Source: Bacteroides sp.
GTDB lineage: Bacteria > Bacteroidota > Bacteroidia > Bacteroidales > Bacteroidaceae
Direction of reading: 5' to 3'
DNA: 22,475 bases
Assembly (NCBI GenBank): GCA_019414725.1
Contig: DXLM01000050.1
Span: 1-22,475 of the forward strand
In this document: one piece after another, positions 16,147 to 22,475 of the stretch
Position numbering within the stretch: position 1 is the stretch's first letter
Layout: each line of letters opens with the position of its first letter
Translations under genes and position numbers: made by a program
The notes under the pieces: model-generated
The model's input: the letters and a program-made list of their open reading frames with translations, nothing else
Database searches by the model: none
What the model was told of the DNA's origin: nothing

Positions 16147-16668
16147 TTAATCGTCTTCATCGTCATCATCCCAATCATCGTCATCATCGTGCCATTTATG
16201 ATGTTTATGACGCTTGTGTTTTTTATAATGCTTGCGATGATGCTTATCATGATGGTCACAATAAGAGCAATAATGTTCACGCCAGCATTCGCTATGATAA
16301 CGAATCCTGTCATAAAATGGATCATAGTACATCGACCCTGGTTTTATGCCTATCTCTACCAATATACGATTCCATCCATTCCGGTGGTAATGCTTGTAAT
16401 AGTCACACACCTCCCGCATATGCCTGCCGGAAGTCTTTGCTATTTCAAGAGCCAAACCGACATTCCCCCAATTACTACCACATCTTCTGTAATAATCATC
16501 CAATAATTGATTAGATATATTATATTCTACGCATAAACGTTTCCGATAGTCGGATAACTCCACAGCTGCATACTTGTTCGCCCTGCCTATGAACAGAGAA
16601 AGCCTGTCTTGTGCAAACATGGAACAAGAAATGACTATAAATAATAACAGTACTTGAATTCGTTTCAT
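16147..16668 (-). CDS. Secreted protein with a long His/Lys/Asp-rich C-terminal tail
   Basis: From ATG 16668 the protein has 173 residues. It has a signal peptide (MKRIQVLLLFIVISCSMFAQ), a compact, probably helical domain with several cysteines (21-120), and then a striking tail. The tail contains CSYC (134-137), about a dozen histidines mixed with lysines and arginines (139-160), and finally a nearly pure aspartate run with one tryptophan (161-173). The longer frame from 16731 overlaps the promoter and is rejected. I do not recognise the helical domain family. Such tails often bind Ni, Zn, Cu or Ca ions, or solid surfaces, so metal storage or buffering in the periplasm is a reasonable but untested guess. 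The tail DNA is rich in ATC/GTC triplets and so may vary in length. Confidence 0.8.
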   Translation of the reverse strand: MKRIQVLLLFIVISCSMFAQDRLSLFIGRANKYAAVELSDYRKRLCVEYNISNQLLDDYYRRCGSNWGNVGLALEIAKTSGRHMREVCDYYKHYHRNGWNRILVEIGIKPGSMYYDPFYDRIRYHSECWREHYCSYCDHHDKHHRKHYKKHKRHKHHKWHDDDDDWDDDDEDD

Positions 16669-16703
16669 ATTAAAACCATTTGGCAATAAAACTATTGAAA
16701 TTG

Positions 16704-16734
16704 CAAATATAGATATAAAAAAGCAATACACAAT
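16704..16734 (-). promoter_or_regulatory. Promoter of the His/Asp-rich protein gene
   Basis: Read leftward, ATTG (16734-16731), 19 bases, then TATATTTG (16711-16704) followed by C. The -7 box is an exact match and the -33 box has one mismatch. The start of transcription would be near 16697, about 30 bases before the ATG at 16668. Confidence 0.72.
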
Positions 16735-16977
16735 TTTTTATGGAGAATTTAGATACTGTCTAATTTTACATTTTGATAAAAAAACTACTTCTTTTTTCCT
16801 TCCCAATGATTGTTTTAAATGGTTTCTTGCTGGCAATAATGATAAAATAACCTGCATACATGATGGTAAAGCGGCCTTTATACTATTTTCTGAATGTCTC
16901 TAACTTTTTCAACTACCTTACTGCTATTTTCTTACTTTCGCCAAGAACTGACATCGGTTGTGAAAATTATAATAAAA
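16735..16977. other. Non-coding spacer
   Basis: AT-rich spacer between a leftward promoter on its left and a leftward gene's terminator on its right. Neither strand shows a frame with family similarity, and I saw no strong structure or repeat here. Confidence 0.5.
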
Positions 16978-17019
16978 CCCCTCTCAAAACCGTGCAAACC
17001 AGCACAGACTAGAGAGGGG
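16978..17019 (-). terminator. Terminator of the second barrel gene
   Basis: CCCCTCTC (16978-16985) pairs with GAGAGGGG (17012-17019). An inner GTGC-GCAC stem (16992-17005) makes a two-tier hairpin. Read leftward it is followed by TTTTATT. Confidence 0.8.
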
Positions 17020-17036
17020 GGTATGAAAGAGTTTGC

Positions 17037-17681
17037 TTAGAATTTATATCCTAAAGTAATGCCTATATTTGCATTATGGGGGGCATCGCCATCCATTACC
17101 TTGCAAAAACCAAGTTGGGTATCAAGACCTACGAGAATCTTTCCGAACTCCACACCCAGACCGATGTTCCATCCTGCATCAAATCTGTTGTAATCCAGTC
17201 CGTCATCACCGAATGTGTCTATTTTGTCATCACCATTAATATGGATGCCTCCAACGGATGCGTCACCATCGAATTTAGCCTTACCACCTACTCCGCAAGC
17301 CAAATAAGGGCCTGTCGCGATGACAAGGTTGGTGTTATCTGCAATATTAAAACGAAACTGTACGTTAACAGGCAATTCAAGATAGAGCTGGTTAATTTTC
17401 ACATCAGCATCAGCATCTATTATATTTCCGTCAAATCCACTTGAATATTTTGCCCCCTTTTGCGAAAAAAACAATGAAGGTTGTAAAGATATCATATCAT
17501 TAAACTGATACTCCATCCCCACTCCGATACGTGCTCCGGGTTTAAATTCGGAGTGATCTGAATTCTCACCAATATAACTACTAAGGTTAAGACCAGCCTT
17601 TACATTAAAAGACACCTGCGAAAATCCCATAGTACAGATTAACGCAAACAATACGGTTAAAATACTTTTTTTCATAATCAT
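17037..17681 (-). CDS. Outer membrane beta-barrel protein (PF13568-like)
   Basis: This 214-residue protein begins MIMKKSILTVLFALICTMGFSQ, with signal peptide cleavage likely just after this. VSFNVKAGLNLSSYIGENSD and VGMEYQFNDMISLQPSLFFS follow, then SGFDGNI. It ends in GITLGYKF with a terminal Phe. This is the common small-barrel family (outer membrane protein beta-barrel domain) of Bacteroidetes, whose ligand is usually unknown. A Gly/Asp-rich loop occurs at about 135-165 (GDASVGGIHINGDDKIDTFG). It shares the double ATG start (MIMKK) with the barrel at 18829-19512, so the two are probably paralogues. The start could be 17681 or 17675. It has its own promoter box and terminator. Confidence 0.87.
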   Translation of the reverse strand: MIMKKSILTVLFALICTMGFSQVSFNVKAGLNLSSYIGENSDHSEFKPGARIGVGMEYQFNDMISLQPSLFFSQKGAKYSSGFDGNIIDADADVKINQLYLELPVNVQFRFNIADNTNLVIATGPYLACGVGGKAKFDGDASVGGIHINGDDKIDTFGDDGLDYNRFDAGWNIGLGVEFGKILVGLDTQLGFCKVMDGDAPHNANIGITLGYKF

Positions 17682-17732
17682 AAGTTTTGATTAAAGATTA
17701 TTTATTTTATCATTGCTTCAACAATGACAATG

Positions 17733-17740
17733 CAAAGATA
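17733..17740 (-). promoter_or_regulatory. Likely -7 box of the second barrel gene
   Basis: Read leftward, TATCTTTG followed by C is an exact Bacteroides -7 match about 52 bases upstream of the start. No clear TTTG is seen at the -33 position. Confidence 0.55.
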
Positions 17741-17871
17741 TAACAATTATAAGTTCGTTGTCACCTCAAGCAGACTTTTGTTATGCACATTCTAAAGACT
17801 ATATGGTTTATTTTTAAGAATCCAAAGTTTTTCACATAACTATAGAAATTATCTATAAGAAAAGAATATAC

Positions 17872-17894
17872 TCCCCAACAGTTGTTTTTGGGGA
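17872..17894 (-). terminator. Terminator of the ion channel gene
   Basis: TCCCCAA (17872-17878) pairs with TTGGGGA (17888-17894) just past the channel stop codon. Read leftward it is followed by an AT-rich stretch with short T-runs, so it is moderate rather than strong. Confidence 0.55.
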
Positions 17895-17900
17895 ACTTTA

Positions 17901-18662
17901 TTATCGTCTATTCTCCTCTTCCTTATTGAATTTCTCTCTTTGTTCCTTCTTTTGTACGATATTGATAAAAGAAGAACTAATGATACCGGTCGGAATGGCT
18001 ACCATTGCCACACCTACCAGACAAATAATACAACCCAATAATTTCCCCAAAAAGGTAATGGGATAAATGTCACCATATCCGACTGTAGCAAATGTAATAA
18101 TGGCCCACCAGATTCCGTCACCGATATTTTTAAAGACTTCAGGTTGTGCATTCCTTTCAATATAATACATCAAAATGGCGGAAAAGCAAATTGTAATGAA
18201 ACTAGCTGTGTAGGCTGTTTCAAGTTCTTCTCTGACAGAAGCAAGAGCCATACCGATAATTCGGAAAGATCGCGAGTGCCGTATTAACTTAAAAATAATG
18301 AAGATATAGGGTAAAATAATGACATGAACGACTTCCGTATCCCAGTATGCATAGGTAAGAACACAAGGCAGTACTGCCACGAAGTCAACAAAACCATAAA
18401 AAGAGAATGTATATTTCAGACGTGCCTTTGCTGTTTTCATACCGGGATAGAGTGCCGGTGCAGATACGATACGGGCTGTGTATTCAATAAGAAAAATAAA
18501 AGAAGATACATAAGTAATGCCGAATAACAGTACTTTGTATGTGGCCATTTCTTCAAATGAACTTGCAATGACGGCTATAATTGAAATCAGAATGAAGAAA
18601 AGAACAAAATATTGAATAAATTTTCTTCTCAATAACTGTTGAATCAAAATATATAATTTCAT
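17901..18662 (-). CDS. Voltage-gated-type K+ channel / ion transporter family protein
   Basis: This 253-residue inner-membrane protein follows the six-helix channel plan. S1 is at about 17-34, S2 at 47-66, S3 at 88-105, an S4-like segment at 120-140 (IIFKLIRHSRSFRII, with few positive charges), S5 at 150-168, a pore helix with the K+ selectivity filter TVGYGD (193-198), and S6 at 205-232. A short charged tail (KKEQREKFNKEEENRR) follows and no RCK/TrkA-N regulatory domain is present. The filter makes potassium selectivity very likely. Voltage dependence is uncertain because S4 is sparse in arginine. It lies beside an MscS channel and barrels, suggesting an osmotic or ion-balance group. A perfect 10-base hairpin lies 30 bases upstream. 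Confidence 0.9.
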   Translation of the reverse strand: MKLYILIQQLLRRKFIQYFVLFFILISIIAVIASSFEEMATYKVLLFGITYVSSFIFLIEYTARIVSAPALYPGMKTAKARLKYTFSFYGFVDFVAVLPCVLTYAYWDTEVVHVIILPYIFIIFKLIRHSRSFRIIGMALASVREELETAYTASFITICFSAILMYYIERNAQPEVFKNIGDGIWWAIITFATVGYGDIYPITFLGKLLGCIICLVGVAMVAIPTGIISSSFINIVQKKEQREKFNKEEENRR

Positions 18663-18691
18663 TTTTGCAAAAAAAATTATTTATTCATGCT

Positions 18692-18716
18692 ATCCGTGTG
18701 TTTTCCACACACGGAT
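18692..18716. other. Perfect 10-base hairpin upstream of the ion channel gene
   Basis: ATCCGTGTGT (18692-18701) pairs exactly with ACACACGGAT (18707-18716) around a five-base loop, 30 bases upstream of the channel start. Read leftward, a T-run follows only after about 16 bases. It could terminate the mscS-barrel unit, or act as an operator or leader hairpin for the channel gene. Confidence 0.6.
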
Positions 18717-18828
18717 GCAATCACTTTGTTATTCAGACTCTTTTATTGGATGTTTTACTACAAACCTTCTCAATAATAAAAGCCGCTTTTTAGTTTTGTA
18801 TTGCTAAAAACGATCCGCAATTATCTGA

Positions 18829-19512
18829 CTAAAACACATAAGCAAGTGATAACTGCCAATATCTATTTTTGCTTTCGAATACATCACCATCAAAAATTTG
18901 ATCTATGGCATCATGCTTATTGCCTCCTATATTATGCTTGGCAGACTGGGTTAATCCTATATTATAATAGCAACTTACCATTAAATGATTTACAATTTTC
19001 ACTCCACCTCCCAAGTTCAATCCGACTTCAGTCGAACGCCATCCCATAGATGGAAGATCCTTATCTATAACATCCACAGCTATATGAGCAAGTTTGCGTC
19101 CCCAGTTGTCCTTGTCTACCAAAAAAGAAAAGGAAGGACCGACTCCCAAAAACAAATCAAAATTATCTGATATTCCCATTTCCCATTTCAGTTCTATAGG
19201 AATATCAATACTTTGTGTTTTAATGTCAGCACTACGTCTGTTAGAGGTATTTGTCAGTTTGATTCCACGCTCTACATACAGCAGAGAAAAGTCCAAAGCG
19301 ATACCATGAAATCCTGTTTGATATTGCAACATAGGCCCTACTTGAAATCCTGTCAAACTCTCTTCCTTAAACTGGTCACGCATGCCACTAATATTTGCTT
19401 TGTTGCCAAGCACACCGGCTTTTACCCCAAAATGTAATCCCTGAGCCATACTATCAGTGATTCCCCAAAATACGAAAATCGTAAAAAAACAAATTATTTT
19501 TTTCATGATCAT
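18829..19512 (-). CDS. Outer membrane beta-barrel protein (PF13568-like)
   Basis: This 227-residue protein begins MIMKKIICFFTIFVFWGITD, a signal peptide likely cleaved after SMAQ. GLHFGVKAGVLGNKANISGM, GFQVGPMLQYQTGFHGIALD and paired strands follow, ending in WQLSLAYVF with a terminal Phe. It belongs to the same small-barrel family as the 17037-17681 protein. It starts 27 bases after the mscS stop on the same strand, so it is probably co-transcribed with that inner-membrane channel. The start could be 19512 or the second ATG at 19506. The ligand or function is unknown. Confidence 0.85.
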   Translation of the reverse strand: MIMKKIICFFTIFVFWGITDSMAQGLHFGVKAGVLGNKANISGMRDQFKEESLTGFQVGPMLQYQTGFHGIALDFSLLYVERGIKLTNTSNRRSADIKTQSIDIPIELKWEMGISDNFDLFLGVGPSFSFLVDKDNWGRKLAHIAVDVIDKDLPSMGWRSTEVGLNLGGGVKIVNHLMVSCYYNIGLTQSAKHNIGGNKHDAIDQIFDGDVFESKNRYWQLSLAYVF

Positions 19513-19539
19513 TTATTTAAGAAGTTGAATATGTTTCTA

Positions 19540-20385
19540 TTATTTTGAAGATTGATGCACAGTAAGTTGTGGGAAAGGGAATCCGATTCCTTCTTTATTA
19601 AATGTCGTATAAACAATCTCATTAATATCATATAAAACATTCCAGTAATCAGCTGTTTTAACCCAAACACGGACAGTAATGTCAACGCTACTCGCACTTA
19701 ATGAGCCTAAAACAATGATAGGAGCAGGAGTATCCAAAATACGTTTGTCCGCATAAATAATACGTTGCAATACGGTTCTGACCCTTTGTACATCCTCTCC
19801 ATATTCTACTCCGAATACCCATTCAACACGGCGCATTTCCTGTTTGCTGTAATTAATCACAGCATTTCCACTGAGCATCCCGTTGGGAACGTATATCATC
19901 CGATTATCAAGAGTGGAAAGTATGGTATGGAAAATCTGTATCTCTTTTATTGTACCACTTACTCCAGGTCCATCTATATAATCGCCTACTTTAAACGGTT
20001 TAAAAACAAGTATAATCAAACCACCTGCAAAATTGGAAAGATTGCCGGAAAGTGCCATACCTACAGCCACACCGGCTGACGCCAAAAGTGCAGCAAAACT
20101 GGTCGTTTCCACTCCCAACTTGCTGATTATGGCAAAAGCAAGTACCATGTTCAATAAAATTTTCACTAAACTTTTCAAGAAAGTCTGTACACTGGTTTCT
20201 ATCTTCCGTTTTTCAAGAACTTTGGCTATTAATACACTAATCTGCTTAATGATAAAACGACCGACTGAATATATCAGAATGGCGACAAATATATCCTTAC
20301 CAGCGTCCATTCCAAAATCTACCAGTTTCTCCAGTGCTTGCTCAAGTTTACTGCCTGAGGCTGCATTCAATAATAATAAATTCAT
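19540..20385 (-). CDS. mscS: MscS-family small-conductance mechanosensitive channel
   Basis: This 281-residue inner-membrane channel releases solutes when membrane tension rises after osmotic downshock. Two N-terminal helices (about 30-60 and 68-90) are followed by the pore-lining TM3 (about 97-127), which has the Gly/Ala-rich family pattern LASAGVAVGMALSGNLSNFA. Then comes the MscS beta domain (FKVGDYIDGPGVSGTIKEIQ, and DNRMIYVPNGMLSGNAVINY) and the alpha-beta C-terminal domain. Length is close to E. coli MscS (286). A consensus promoter about 140 bases upstream implies a long leader. A small outer membrane barrel gene follows by 27 bases, an arrangement that links both membranes. Confidence 0.94.
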   Translation of the reverse strand: MNLLLLNAASGSKLEQALEKLVDFGMDAGKDIFVAILIYSVGRFIIKQISVLIAKVLEKRKIETSVQTFLKSLVKILLNMVLAFAIISKLGVETTSFAALLASAGVAVGMALSGNLSNFAGGLIILVFKPFKVGDYIDGPGVSGTIKEIQIFHTILSTLDNRMIYVPNGMLSGNAVINYSKQEMRRVEWVFGVEYGEDVQRVRTVLQRIIYADKRILDTPAPIIVLGSLSASSVDITVRVWVKTADYWNVLYDINEIVYTTFNKEGIGFPFPQLTVHQSSK

Positions 20386-20532
20386 TTTTTTCGTTTAACA
20401 AATAAAAATTAATCAGCTTGTCACGATCATATTGCAAATATGCCAGCACATCCTGACAGTATAGTTTCGCAATGTTCCAATAAATCATCCAATATATTTT
20501 TACATTCCTAAATAGTCGGATATTTAAAGCCG

Positions 20533-20565
20533 CAAAGATATCATATATAATTGATAAAAACCAAA
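20533..20565 (-). promoter_or_regulatory. mscS promoter (Bacteroides consensus)
   Basis: Read leftward, TTTG (20565-20562), 21 bases, then TATCTTTG (20540-20533) followed by C. Transcription would start near 20526, giving an unusually long leader of about 140 bases before the mscS start at 20385. Confidence 0.75.
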
Positions 20566-20569
20566 CTTA

Positions 20570-21180
20570 TCACTTAAAAGAGAGAACCTAAGCACCGTAT
20601 TCTGTATCAAGCATACAACTCTAAGATAATATATTTAATTTTTTTCGGTAATATTTGCCGAAACATCGGTGAAGCACTATTATACTAGGTGAAAAATGCA
20701 CGGCACAAGAACAATCTAGCACTCCATGCTGCATAACTAATCAAAAAGATCCAGTAAAAAAACATAAAACCAACTAGTTAATTCATACTTAAAGAGTATC
20801 AAACCAATCATTTTCTGTATTTTTAGGTACTTCTCTGTAAATAATACTCAATAATGAAAACAAGAAAAACATTCTAACAAAACATAACTAAAATACAAAA
20901 TATTTCAGAGATTCACTCTACCTTAAACTTTACAGCATTCGACATTTAGAAAAAATATCGTAAGAGTTTTAATGAGAGTAAACTCGGAAATTCATTCCGT
21001 TGACAAAGCAACCCACTTCCATCAAAAGAACCATTACTTACATGCTGTACCACAGAAAGGCAACCAATATATCATACTATCTTCTGATCTTTCTTCTAAA
21101 CTTTACCCTGTACTCTTTCATACGGTTAGTTCACTATATAATAACAAGATAATAAGCTGCTATTAGAGAAAACAATATTT
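20570..21180. other. AT-rich region without a convincing gene
   Basis: About 600 bases, clearly more AT-rich than the flanking genes, lie between the divergent mscS and fucosyltransferase promoters. A short hairpin (TTTCGG 20643-20648 with CCGAAA 20658-20663) is the only structure noted. The one rightward frame, 20972-21166 (64 residues), has no recognisable motif, signal peptide or promoter box. Decayed genes or an undetected small RNA cannot be excluded. Confidence 0.5.
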
Positions 21181-21190
21181 TTTTAAGATG

Positions 21191-21221
21191 TTTGTAGACT
21201 CTGATAAAATTAATACCTTTG
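21191..21221 (+). promoter_or_regulatory. Fucosyltransferase promoter (Bacteroides consensus)
   Basis: TTTG (21191-21194), 19 bases, then TACCTTTG (21214-21221) followed by C: an exact match to both boxes. Transcription would start near 21228, about 70 bases before the ATG at 21298. Confidence 0.85.
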
Positions 21222-21297
21222 CGAAGTCAATTTATATATAAACAATGTCGAAATGTAAATTGAAATATTGCAGATAACAAAAAAAGGACAAAGAAAT

Positions 21298-22143
21298 ATG
21301 AGACTTATAAAAGTAACAGGTGGTTTGGGAAATCAAATGTTTATTTACGCTTTTTATTTGCGAATGAAAAAGTACTATCCCAAAGTGCGTATAGACCTTT
21401 CGGACATGATGCATTATAAAGTGCACTACGGATATGAAATGCATCGTGTGTTTAATCTGCCCCATACAGAATTTTGTATAAACCAACCTCTGAAAAAAGT
21501 TATCGAATTCCTTTTCTTCAAAAAAATATATGAACGGAAACAAGCTCCCAATAGTTTACGAGCTTTTGAAAAGAAATACTTTTGGCCTTTACTTTATTTT
21601 AAAGGATTTTATCAGTCGGAACGTTTCTTTGCAGATATTAAGGATGAAGTTAGGGAGTCTTTCACTTTTGACAAGAATAAAGCCAACAGTAGAAGTCTTA
21701 ATATGCTTGAAATTTTGGACAAGGATGAAAACGCAGTATCTCTACATATTCGTCGTGGAGATTATTTGCAACCCAAGCATTGGGCTACTACCGGGAGTGT
21801 ATGCCAGTTACCTTACTATCAAAACGCAATAGCGGAAATGAGCAGAAGAGTTGCCTCTCCATCTTACTATATTTTTTCAGATGACATTGCTTGGGTAAAG
21901 GAAAATCTTCCATTGCAGAATGCAGTATATATTGATTGGAATACGGATGAAGACAGTTGGCAAGATATGATGCTTATGAGTCATTGCAAACATCACATCA
22001 TCTGCAACAGTACATTCAGCTGGTGGGGAGCATGGTTAAATCCCAATATGGACAAAACGGTAATTGTGCCTAGTCGTTGGTTCCAGCATTCCGAAGCTCC
22101 GGATATCTATCCTACGGGGTGGATAAAAGTACCAGTGAGTTAA
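21298..22143 (+). CDS. GT11-family alpha-1,2-fucosyltransferase
   Basis: This 281-residue glycosyltransferase moves fucose from GDP-fucose to the 2-position of a sugar, usually galactose, on a surface glycan. GT11 signatures are GGLGNQMFIYAFYLR (8-22), the nucleotide-binding HIRRGDYL (150-157), YYIFSDDIAWVKENLP, and near the C-terminus HHIICNSTFSWWGAWLN followed by VIVPSRWF. Length fits the family. The start is ATG 21298, with AAAAAAGGA about ten bases upstream; the longer frame begins at a TTG and is rejected. Unusually for GT11 genes, no polysaccharide gene cluster surrounds it: an AT-rich empty stretch lies before it and a transposase remnant after it. Codon use looks AT-richer than aspS or aguB. 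Capsule or lipopolysaccharide decoration is inferred, and the acceptor is unknown. Confidence 0.93.
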   Translation: MRLIKVTGGLGNQMFIYAFYLRMKKYYPKVRIDLSDMMHYKVHYGYEMHRVFNLPHTEFCINQPLKKVIEFLFFKKIYERKQAPNSLRAFEKKYFWPLLYFKGFYQSERFFADIKDEVRESFTFDKNKANSRSLNMLEILDKDENAVSLHIRRGDYLQPKHWATTGSVCQLPYYQNAIAEMSRRVASPSYYIFSDDIAWVKENLPLQNAVYIDWNTDEDSWQDMMLMSHCKHHIICNSTFSWWGAWLNPNMDKTVIVPSRWFQHSEAPDIYPTGWIKVPVS

Positions 22144-22204
22144 TCCATAATACACATGAATACGCACGTCTGGAAAGCTAAAAAATAATTGGCATTTTCG
22201 GAAA

Positions 22205-22232
22205 CCGCTGAGCCGAAATTTCGGCTCAGCGG
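22205..22232. other. 28-base perfect palindrome after the fucosyltransferase gene
   Basis: CCGCTGAGCCGAAA (22205-22218) is immediately followed by its exact inverse TTTCGGCTCAGCGG (22219-22232). As RNA it would form an 11-base GC-rich stem with an AAATTT loop. No T-run follows on either side, so it is not a classic intrinsic terminator, though it may still end or protect the transcript. Confidence 0.85.
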
Positions 22233-22280
22233 AAATTGTAGCATTCATGTTCATTTTTGGTTTAACACACCTTTTCAAAC

Positions 22281-22432
22281 CATAGTACGACCATCATAAA
22301 TTATTTTGAAGAACGATTGACAAATGCTTCAGCGGAGTCGTTCAATGCTAAAATCAAAGCTTTTCGAAGCCAGTTAAGAGGGGTGGCTGATGGAAATTCT
22401 TCATGTTCAGACTGGCTAGGCTATACGCTTAA
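22281..22432 (+). pseudogene. 3' remnant of an ISL3-family transposase, frameshifted
   Basis: Rightward translation from 22281 gives HSTTIINYFEERLTN, then ASAESFNAKIKAFRSQLRG and VAD (to 22391). This is the conserved C-terminal block of ISL3-type DDE transposases common in Bacteroides. One base is then missing near 22392; in the shifted frame from 22394 the expected ending FFMFRLARLYA and a stop (22430-22432) appear. Upstream the frame reaches a stop within a few codons and the rest of the transposase is absent. It is therefore a short, dead fragment of an insertion element. No terminal inverted repeat was identified with certainty. Confidence 0.8.
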
Positions 22433-22475
22433 AAGAAAGCTTGCCAACCGGGAAAATCCGCTGACCCTAACTCAC

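Noticed and set aside
16150..16260. Possible tandem repeat or CRISPR-like array from repeated ATC/GTC/TGC motifs
   Set aside because: The repetition is triplet-level coding of a His/Asp/Lys-rich tail, not spaced repeats with unique spacers.
16128..16325. Isoleucine- and methionine-rich 65-residue leftward frame in the His/Asp tail region
   Set aside because: It is an out-of-frame reading of the ATC/GTC triplet-rich tail of the secreted protein gene, so the hydrophobic look is an artefact.
16144..16506. Hydrophobic 120-residue rightward frame resembling a membrane protein
   Set aside because: It is antisense to the same triplet-rich tail; GAT/CAT codons read as ATC/ATG on the other strand.
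20972..21166. 64-residue rightward frame in the AT-rich interval
   Set aside because: No promoter box, no recognisable motif, no signal peptide and no neighbour logic; such a frame is expected by chance.
22036..22278. 80-residue leftward frame across the end of the fucosyltransferase gene and the palindrome
   Set aside because: It overlaps conserved GT11 sequence antisense and its start region includes the palindrome. No motif is recognisable.

Overview
This window looks like the chromosome of a gut Bacteroidales species, most likely Bacteroides or Phocaeicola. Three things point there. Several genes are preceded by the Bacteroides-type promoter (TTTG, about 19-21 bases, then TAnnTTTG) rather than by sigma70 boxes. 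Shine-Dalgarno sequences are weak and leaders AT-rich. The protein families (DUF4251, DUF2023 beside flavodoxin, small PF13568-like outer membrane barrels, a 1486-residue TamB-like protein, the AguA/AguB pair) are typical of the phylum. No rRNA, tRNA or CRISPR array was seen.

Left part (1-3250), leftward: a secreted bleomycin-hydrolase/PepC-type cysteine peptidase and an NhaC-type Na+/H+ antiporter, with an 18-base perfect palindrome between them. Next (3379-11151), rightward: an HdeD-like membrane protein; a TamB-like envelope protein whose start is preceded by a promoter inside a 14-base inverted repeat; agmatine deiminase plus N-carbamoylputrescine amidohydrolase, which together turn agmatine into putrescine; and a secreted DUF4251 protein. 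A two-way terminator closes this arm.

From 11245 to 20385 every gene runs leftward: Ogt DNA repair methyltransferase; AspRS with a clear promoter and an elaborate terminator; a 56-residue protein followed by a thioredoxin-fold protein that lacks the nucleophilic cysteine; a flavodoxin-DUF2023 pair; a two-gene unit of a His/Asp-tailed secreted protein and a small barrel with an Asp/His-rich segment; a second barrel; a voltage-gated-type K+ channel; and an MscS channel followed closely by a third barrel. The 15.6-20.4 kb stretch is therefore almost wholly envelope and ion or osmotic functions.

The right end (20.4-22.5 kb) differs: about 0.9 kb of AT-rich DNA with no convincing gene, a lone GT11-type alpha-1,2-fucosyltransferase with an excellent promoter, a 28-base perfect palindrome, and the frameshifted 3' end of an ISL3-like transposase. 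This resembles a small acquired glycan-modification islet.

No complete unknown defence or mobile system is visible. The strongest leads for new biology are the His/Asp-rich secreted protein plus barrel unit, the inverted-repeat promoter of the TamB-like gene, the self-complementary structure between aspS and ogt, and the single-cysteine thioredoxin with its 56-residue partner.
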